Position numbers and translations under genes: made by a program | Part shown: positions 57,324-64,000 of the stretch, piece by piece | Layout of the letters: each line of letters opens with the position of its first letter | How positions within the stretch are numbered: the first letter of the stretch is position 1 | Notes under the pieces: model-generated | What the model saw: the letters and a program-made list of their open reading frames with translations, nothing else | Told to the model about the DNA's origin: nothing | Database searches by the model: none | From: Adiantum capillus-veneris | Taxonomy: Eukaryota; Streptophyta; Polypodiopsida; Polypodiales; Pteridaceae | Assembly: GCA_014529385.2 (NCBI GenBank) | Contig: CM043942.1 | Location: 1,902,501 to 1,966,500 of the forward strand | Direction: 5' to 3' | Length of the DNA stretch: 64,000 bases

Positions 57324-57916
57324 AAAATTATGTGTTAAATCAGTTTTAAGGTTCTTATAATCCCTGTTAGTTTAGTTCTTTGTTTTTAATATAACATAAT
57401 ATATTTACGTTAGATTTAGATTTATGTTATATTAAATTAGACTTAGGTTTATTTAGGTTTACCCACACACACACACACACACAAGAAGAAGAGAGTTTTA
57501 ACGCCGTAGGAAACTATCCCAAAAGACGTTAAAGACTAGGTTAGATGTAGACTTACGTTAAATTAGATTTAGGTTTATTTTTAGTTAGATTTACGTTTAT
57601 TTAGATTTACGCTTATTTACGTTAGATCGAGTCCACGCAAGAATTACTTACGGTTTAGGGTTTAGAGTTAGACGAACAGTGAAAAGATCTACTGTGAAAA
57701 GATGTTAAGATGCTGTGAAGTGCTACAGCTAGAGAAGAGGCAAAGGGGTTTTGTCCACTACATGCAGTATCATGTAGACGTGGGTGTGTAGATTTCTTGT
57801 ACCCACAAATATAGGTATTGACCAATAAAGACGAGATTATAACCCGGTGGTTCTGATCTCCGTGCACCTCTAGACCGAGGTGTGCGGGGATTGGACATGA
57901 CTAGAGAATGTGAGGT

Positions 57917-57917
<1 letters not shown>

Positions 57918-57972
<55 letters not shown>
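57918..57972. repeat. GA microsatellite before the transposase gene
   Basis: An uninterrupted (GA)n tract ends 65 bp before the transposase start codon, probably in its leader. Confidence 0.95.
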
Positions 57973-57974
<2 letters not shown>

Positions 57975-58036
57975 GACGAAGAATGCCAATAGAATATTAA
58001 ATTTGTTGTTCAGGTTATAAGTTTTTTATCCTCATT

Positions 58037-61000
58037 ATGAGTAGCGACGAGGATGTGGGACCGTCCAACCGAAACACCTATCTCTCAACGAGGGTCTTAT
58101 GTCCTTGTAATCAATGCAAGCATGCTGTGCGACGGACAAGACGTGTTTCTTTGCAGCACGTTCGTGAATTTGGCGAGTTCGATCCATCTATTATAGATCG
58201 AGTTGTTGCCAATTATAACTCGTCGGACTCTGACGCTGGCCAACAAGCAGCAATCTTGCAACCCAATAGACGTGTTCGCAGGCGCTTTGGTCAAGCAGCA
58301 TATGTGAGGCCACAAGATGTAGCCTCTGACAGCTCGGGGGATGATCATGCAGAGCACATTCCCAACGAGGCAATGTTTGAGCCCGAGATTGATGAAATGA
58401 TCGAGACGATCATGGATTCAGAAAGGCTTATCTATGATGATATGAAAAGTGAAGCCGATACGCCATTGTATAATGGAGCACGTATGTCTAGATTGAAAGC
58501 ACTCCTGGTTCTTCTCAACATGCAGGCAAAGTTTGGATGGAGTGACACTAGCGTCACAGCGCTTTCCAGGTGATCTATTACAATTAGTTTACTTTAATAA
58601 AACTCTAAATGTATAATGATCTGATAGATTTTTACACGACTGTATCATTTTTTTATGTTGTGTAGATTGCTGAAAGAGCACATACTACCAGCTGACAATG
58701 TGATGCCAGATTCCCGAGATGAAGCAAGAAAGATTTTGCGAAACTTGGGGATGGATTACAATTCTATCCACGCTTGTTCTAATGACTGCATTCTTTTCAG
58801 AGGGGAATACATAGACATGGAGAAGTGTCCGAAATGTGATTCCGAAAGATATCGAGTAGATCTCCACGGGACAAAAATTCCACAAAAGGTTTTGCGACAT
58901 TTCCCTCTGCTTCCTCGCATCAAGCATTTCTTCGAATGTAAGTCCATGGCCGCCCTAGCATCATGGCATGAGGAGAATAAATCTTCGGATGGTGTGCTAC
59001 GAATTCCTGCAGATTGCGTAGCGTGGAAACATATAGATGGAACATGGTCGGATTTTGCCAGGGAAGCTCGAAATTTGCGCTTAGGCCTGGCTATGGATGG
59101 CGTAAATCCATTTGGTCAAAGATCAACATCTTACAGTGTATGGCCCGTTGTCATCGTCAACTACAACATTCCCCCGTGGTTGACTACGAAGAAGGGGCAC
59201 CTATGGCTAAGCTTGATTGTGCCAGGGCGATATAAAGTGGGGAATATGGATGTGTATCTTCGTCCACTATTGGAAGAGCTACAACAATTGTGGATTGGCA
59301 TAGAGGTGGTGGATATGAGCCGACACACAGGACGACAAATGCTTTGATCAGAGGCATTCTAATGTGGACCATGCATGACTATCCCGGGCTAACAGAATGC
59401 TCAGGTGATCTATTGACACTCCTCACTCAGACACTGTAAATCTTGTTTTTTCCCATAGTTGATCTATTATCATGTGTATACATGCAGGGCTTCAAACAAA
59501 CGGATACAGAGCATGTGTCACATGTGGACCTAGATTGAATGCACGTAGGGCACCCTCACTGAAGAAGCAAATCTACGAAGGTCATCAAGCGTATCTTCCA
59601 GAGAATCATGTGTTACGCGACGGCTTTTTGGGAAGAGAGCCACCAAGGATGTCTGCACAAGCATGGTTAGAGCAGAAGGAGATGTGCGATGACGGATTGC
59701 CTCCAGGGATGAAGAGACTATCTCTATGGTACGAGTTACCATACTGGCCCCGACTCATGATCAATCACTTGCTCGATCCAATGCACATATTCAAGAATGT
59801 GGGTAATCTACTATGGGACCATCTGACTGGCAAGAAAGATACTTTGGGAGCCAGAGTTGACCTTAGAAATGTGGATCGTATGGAGCAATATTGGTCGCAA
59901 ACAGCGTCTGATGGATCGATAAAACTCCCTAAAGCACCATGGATTTTCACAGAAGCCCAAGAACGCAAAGTAAAAGAGACCATTCGATCTTTGCGGACCC
60001 CCACTGGCGTAATGCACTCGCTCCGAACGTGTTTTACTAAAGAAGGAAAGCTTACCGGTTTGAAGTCACACGATTGACATAAAATGTGTCAGGTACGTTC
60101 ATAGTGGACTTTAATATCATTGCATAAAATGTGGACTTTAATATCATTGCTGCACATACTTTACAGTTTATTTTACCGGTTGCCATTGAGGGATGTTTGT
60201 CTCTCGACATCCGTAACACAATCTACAAACTTGCAAAGCTGGTGCAATGGATCTCACAAAAGGAGATCAACGTAGACTCCATACCTTTCGCCAAACTAAA
60301 TGCTGCGGAGCTTGTGTGCATGTTTGAGAAACATTTTCCTACTACAATGCTAACCATTCAGGTGCATCTTCTTGTTCACATAGTTGATGAGGTGGAAATA
60401 GCTGGCACAGTTCATTCCAGATGGATGTTCTTCTTAGAGAGTTTCATGAAAACGCTTAAGGGATATGTGCGTCAAAAGGCACGTCCGGAGGGTAGCATGG
60501 CAGAAGGTTGGTTGGTATCAGAGTCCCTAGTGTACATTGGAGAGTGGCTAGACGGATTTGATAAATCCCGGGACACGCTATGGCGAACCATAGATGATGA
60601 GCGCATATCTGGGATTGTCATGTGCAATCTCGGTGTTGAGAAGAAGATGACGGAAGATCTAGAGGCTAAAATCAACCGATTTTGCATGCTTCACAATCCA
60701 GTGATGCAAAAGTGGATTTCACAATATGAGGATGCAAAGCAAGAGCGACAAAGGGCACGAATCGAGTGGAGACGGGGAAGACGACCACCGATGCACTATC
60801 CAGCGGTTCTGGAGAGCCTACCAACCTTCATGAGCTTAAGATGGTTGCACAACCAATTGAAAAGCGCACAACAATGCGGTGACGAAGTGACTGAAGAAGA
60901 GTGGGAGTACTCTCGGGGTTGCGCGACCAAGGTAAGTTTGCAATGTACGACTAGCAAGTGACTTTATTTATAAACGTTTGAACGGCCACTCATAATCTTT

Positions 61001-61765
61001 GTTCGTTGTAGTATAAGTCATACACAGCAGCATGGTGTAAAGGTCGACATTTTAGGGTGGAACGAATTCGACAAAAAGCGTTTTACTCAAGATTGTGGAA
61101 TCATGGCAAAATTTGAACAGTCTAATCGACCACGTTCCTCTGATGCAGATCCTGTGGTGGCGGAACTCACTTACTTCGGCACGCTGCAAGAGATTTTGAG
61201 GATCGATTACAGAGGATTTTTTGTCGACTTGTTCGACGTGCAATGGTTCAAGATAATCATGGAGGGTCGCAACGCTACTGTGCGTAGAGGAGAGTCTGGT
61301 TTTCTTGAGGTGGATTCTACTAAGAAATGGACTGACCTAAGAGACACTTTCGTACTACCCGAGCATTGTGAACAAGTAAGTATGTAAATAGTTAACATCC
61401 CCCTTTTACAAGTTATGTGCTTGAAAGCTCTCATGTAAGTTATGTGGCTCTGGCAGGTAATATTTCATCCTACAAAGTCTACATCAAACTGGTGGTACGT
61501 CATAGAGGTAGCCCCTCGTAGTGCAAGGACGTATGAAGGCTACCATGTGCCAATCACAACGACATCAATGGAGGAGATCAGAGAAGATGCTCAATCAGAA
61601 GCCGCTGCGGGGGTGCCAGACGAGCATCAAGATGCTACTACTCTATATGGGGTGTATGCAAAGGAGCTACAAAATGAAACAGAGGATATGTGTTTAAACG
61701 GAGAGCTCTATATAGATATAGGAAGTTATGCTGAGTTATGCGAGGATGAGAGAGAGATCTCTTAA
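58037..61765 (+). pseudogene. CACTA tnp2-type transposase, six exons, damaged
   Basis: Exons 58037-58569, 58666-59404, 59488-60092, 60167-60931, 61012-61375 and 61457-61765, all with GT-AG introns. Domains in order: a Transpos_assoc-like cysteine motif (VLCPCNQCKH); Transposase_21 with CPKCDSERY, WHEENKSSDGVLRIPAD, GLAMDGVNPFGQRSTSYSVW and LIVPGRYKVGNMDVYLRPL; NHLLDPMHIFKNVGNLLWDHL; DUF4218-like region (VHLLVHIVDEVEIAGTVHSRWMFFL-ESFMKTLKGYVRQKA); DUF4216-like C-terminus (DLFDVQWFKIIMEG, WWYVIEVAPRS). Lesions: a one-base shift near 59302, TGA at 60075 where Trp is expected (KSHD-W-H), and one extra base near 61064. About 1080 residues if intact. It would catalyse cut-and-paste at the CACTA ends. 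Confidence 0.88.
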
Positions 61766-62037
61766 AGCCACAAATATTGTATTTGAACAATTTTGCTCCG
61801 TGTTGTAAAAGCTCTGGCTCTCTAAGTACCTTCCATGGTGTATAACGCTCTTTTCTACTCGCGCTCACATCTTTTGATTGAAAATTCTGAGTTTTCGACT
61901 TGCCTCTTCTATCACTCAATTCATTGCGTCATTGTATTTATATGCGTCATTACGTCATTGTATTTAATGGTCTTTGCGTCATTGTCTACTCTATTCATTC
62001 AATATTAAGTTTAAATATTCGTGTGTTTAATGCAGGT

Positions 62038-63347
62038 ATGGATGATGAGGAGTTTCTTTCTTCTTTGTCACCGCAGCAGAGACAGTGGTACGTGGAGCGT
62101 CATCGCTCTGGCGCATCATCGCGCGTTCCTACTCCATCCGCATCTCCCTCTCTTTCGGAGCATTCGGCGCGCTCCGAAGCTTCGGCGGCGACGAGACGAG
62201 CTTCACACTCGTCTAGACACCGGCGCTCTAGTGGTGGCGGTGGCGGTTGTTGTGGGGATTCCGCCACCGATGCCTCCACACCGCCTCGTGTTCGACGAGG
62301 CTCTTTACCCTCCCCTTCTTTGCCCGCCCCCACACCAGCCACAGCATCGCCATCTACACCAGGTTTTGCACGGCTGACTGTTCCTAGAAGCTACACACCT
62401 CTACCTACTCCGCCAGGAGCCACCCCACTCGACACTCCTCGCTTCGGGGCCCAGACGCTGGTGGAGACACCTGACGTCCGTACCCCCATCGACACGCCGC
62501 TAGAGACCCCTGCCGGGACACCCAGGTTCACGCGTCATCGGCCAGAGGGCTTGCCTTACTCCGTCGACATCAGCGGCGGCATCATCATGGATGATGACGG
62601 CAAGAAGGTGATCTCGCGCATGCGTGGTCTTTGCTCTTAGCTGTTTAGACACTACATACTAAACAAATGGAGTGAAGTACCAAGTGATTTAAAAAACAGA
62701 GTCATCAGCATACTTCATGATGAGTTTCCCGTTCCAACACGGGATCAGCGCTTCAATGAAGACCTGATGAAGATTCGAATGTGCGAATACTGCAAACACA
62801 AGCGTTCCGAAGTGCAAAAAGCAATCAAGAATGGGTGGAATAGGCCAGATTGGCTGGCCAAAGAAGATTGGAAGAATGCGAAGAAAGCAGCGCGCGAGAA
62901 TCCCGACAAGTGGAAGCAACAAAAGGATGCAGCCAGAGTGCGAGTAGAGGCAGGGAGCTCGCACCACTTGGGGAGCGGTGGATGGGCATCATTTGAGGCC
63001 GATTTTGTAAGTGTTTTCGCATTGCTCTTTATGTTCGATAGTTTAGGGTTTTTGAGTTTTTTAATTCTAACATAATGAAATCTTTGTATGTTTTGACAGT
63101 GGTCGATGACAGGACGTGATCCCACACCGTACGAGCGCGAGTACGCAGGCAGGAAGGGCTTAAAAGCCCTGATGGACATTCTCAGTTCTCGCGGCGGCAT
63201 GGTTAGTATTAGGGTTTACTCTTTTTTATTTTTTGTATTGTTTTATAAATGTCGTTATATGTTTATACTTACTGAAAGGTGTCTTATTGTCTTTTTTTGC
63301 AGAATCCGACAGATACGCCGCTTGGACGCGATGAGACGTCTGACTAA
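62038..63347 (+). pseudogene. Second CACTA gene (TNPA-like / Transposase_24-type), one in-frame stop
   Basis: ATG 62038 follows AATGCAG. Exons are 62038-63006, 63100-63201 and 63303-63347, with 93- and 101-bp GT-AG introns. The N-terminal half is Ser/Pro/Thr-rich and disordered (TPLPTPPGATPLDTPRFG). A TAG at 62638 stands where the helix LFRHYILNKWSEVPSDLK starts; CTCTTAG there also resembles an acceptor, but no donor at a workable distance is evident. The C-terminal half, WNRPDWLAKEDWKNAKKAAR, then SSHHLGSGGWASFEADF and MTGRDPTPYEREYAGRKG, has the conserved H-x-G-S / G-R-x-P pattern of the plant Ptta/En/Spm family. It probably binds the subterminal repeats. Confidence 0.8.
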
Positions 63348-63709
63348 ACGACGTCAGTTTAGCCGTAGCTAGATAACATTAGTTTAGGGTTTCTCATAGC
63401 TTATGTATCATGAGACGGATTTTATACGTCTTTTTGAACCATGTATATTATTACATTTGTCACCACAGTTCCTTTTGCCAATCAATTCTTTATGCCTATG
63501 ATGTTGTACAATTGTCATTATTACATTTGCCAATCAATTCATTTTGCCTATGATGTGTACAATTGTCAATTTTGCAAACAATGCGTCTTGTGGGTGACTA
63601 TTTTGGGTCTATTATCTATCCTTGCACTTTTTTTAAAAAGTGAATCAAGTACAATATGGTTGATGGGTGGCAGGGCATTCAATGTCCTGCCACCAAAAAA
63701 AATTTCTCT

Positions 63710-63969
63710 CGGGCGTCGCTATTTATGGCTCTGTAGCGTCGCTATGATCGTCGCTATAGTCTTTAGTGTAACCGTCGCTATATGCGTCGCTATGACCGTC
63801 GCTATGAGTGTCGCTATATGCATCGCTATATAGCGACGCCCATAGAGACGCTCATAGCGACGCCTATAGCGACGCTCGTAGCGACGATTTTAGCGACGCC
63901 GGGGGTTATAAAAACCCAGTGTATTTCCGTCGCTAACAGCGTCACAAGAGCACACAACCTCTTGTAGTG
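63710..63969. other. CACTA right end with dense subterminal repeats
   Basis: More than a dozen copies of CGTCGCTAT or its complement ATAGCGACG occupy 63715-63895, direct on the left side and inverted from about 63825, so the block can form a long hairpin. It ends with the terminal repeat at 63958-63969. Confidence 0.9.
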
Positions 63970-64000
63970 ATTGTAGTTGACAAAAATGTATTTGATGGCC

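Larger units (their letters stand above)
55685..63969 (+). mobile_element. Complete CACTA (En/Spm-type) DNA transposon
   Basis: Left end CACTACAAGAGG (55685-55696) and right end CCTCTTGTAGTG (63958-63969) are perfect 12-bp inverted repeats beginning CACTA. The three bases outside are ATT on both sides (55682-55684 and 63970-63972), the 3-bp target duplication of the superfamily. Both ends have many TAGCGACG-type subterminal motifs. Inside are a tnp2-type transposase gene, a second gene of the TNPA-like class and a captured host gene fragment. Total 8285 bp. The transposase carries several lesions, so the copy is probably not autonomous, but its ends look fit to be moved. Confidence 0.96.

Overview
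The window is nuclear DNA from a land plant with a large, repeat-filled genome. It contains Ty1/copia- and Ty3/gypsy-type LTR elements with plant initiator-tRNA primer sites, hAT and CACTA transposons, plant-style FCP1/HAD proteins and a captured HIPP metal-binding gene. The style (DUF7869-type transposase, heavy satellite content, very few host genes) would fit a fern or other seed-free plant or a gymnosperm, but the sequence alone does not settle this. I see no tRNA, rRNA, CRISPR array or clearly intact host housekeeping gene.

Layout. 1-10.6 kb is nested retroelements: a minus-strand LTR remnant, a truncated gypsy-type LTR, and a copia-type element whose leader, just after its primer binding site, is interrupted by a complete non-autonomous gag-protease LTR element (1729-7451). 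A retroelement-like promoter block with tandem enhancer repeats follows (about 9.34-10.56 kb). 10.9-15.0 kb holds a decayed minus-strand hAT transposase that is partly duplicated, with an LTR-leader fragment between the two copies.

15.8-52.7 kb is the most unusual part. Minus-strand genes (15.8-18.3 and 29.9-33.1 kb) and plus-strand genes (22.8-26.0, 27.2-28.6, 38.0-40.7, 46.3-49.0 and 49.5-50.3 kb) are separated by arrays of a satellite built around the palindrome CTATGGCCCTAGGGCCATAG. Twice the order is minus gene, about 4 kb of satellite, plus gene, with each plus gene opening at a splice-acceptor-like site just beyond the satellite. The coding parts are a DDE-type transposase with a CxxC element, a DUF7869-type transposase, a histone-H3-like protein with a long acidic tail insert, a ParB-like plus DNA-methylase-like protein, two FCP1-like HAD proteins, and two novel minus-strand proteins. 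Many carry premature stops of the kind produced by C-to-T change.

53.8-64.0 kb contains tandem repeats, one small minus-strand ORF and a complete CACTA element (55685-63969) with perfect 12-bp terminal repeats, an ATT target duplication, TAGCGACG subterminal repeats, a tnp2-type transposase gene, a second regulatory-type gene and a captured HMA/isoprenylated-protein gene fragment.

How the genes work together is clear only for the CACTA element (catalytic protein plus a terminal-repeat-binding partner). For the satellite-linked genes the repeated architecture suggests one or more large mobile-element families, but this is inference.
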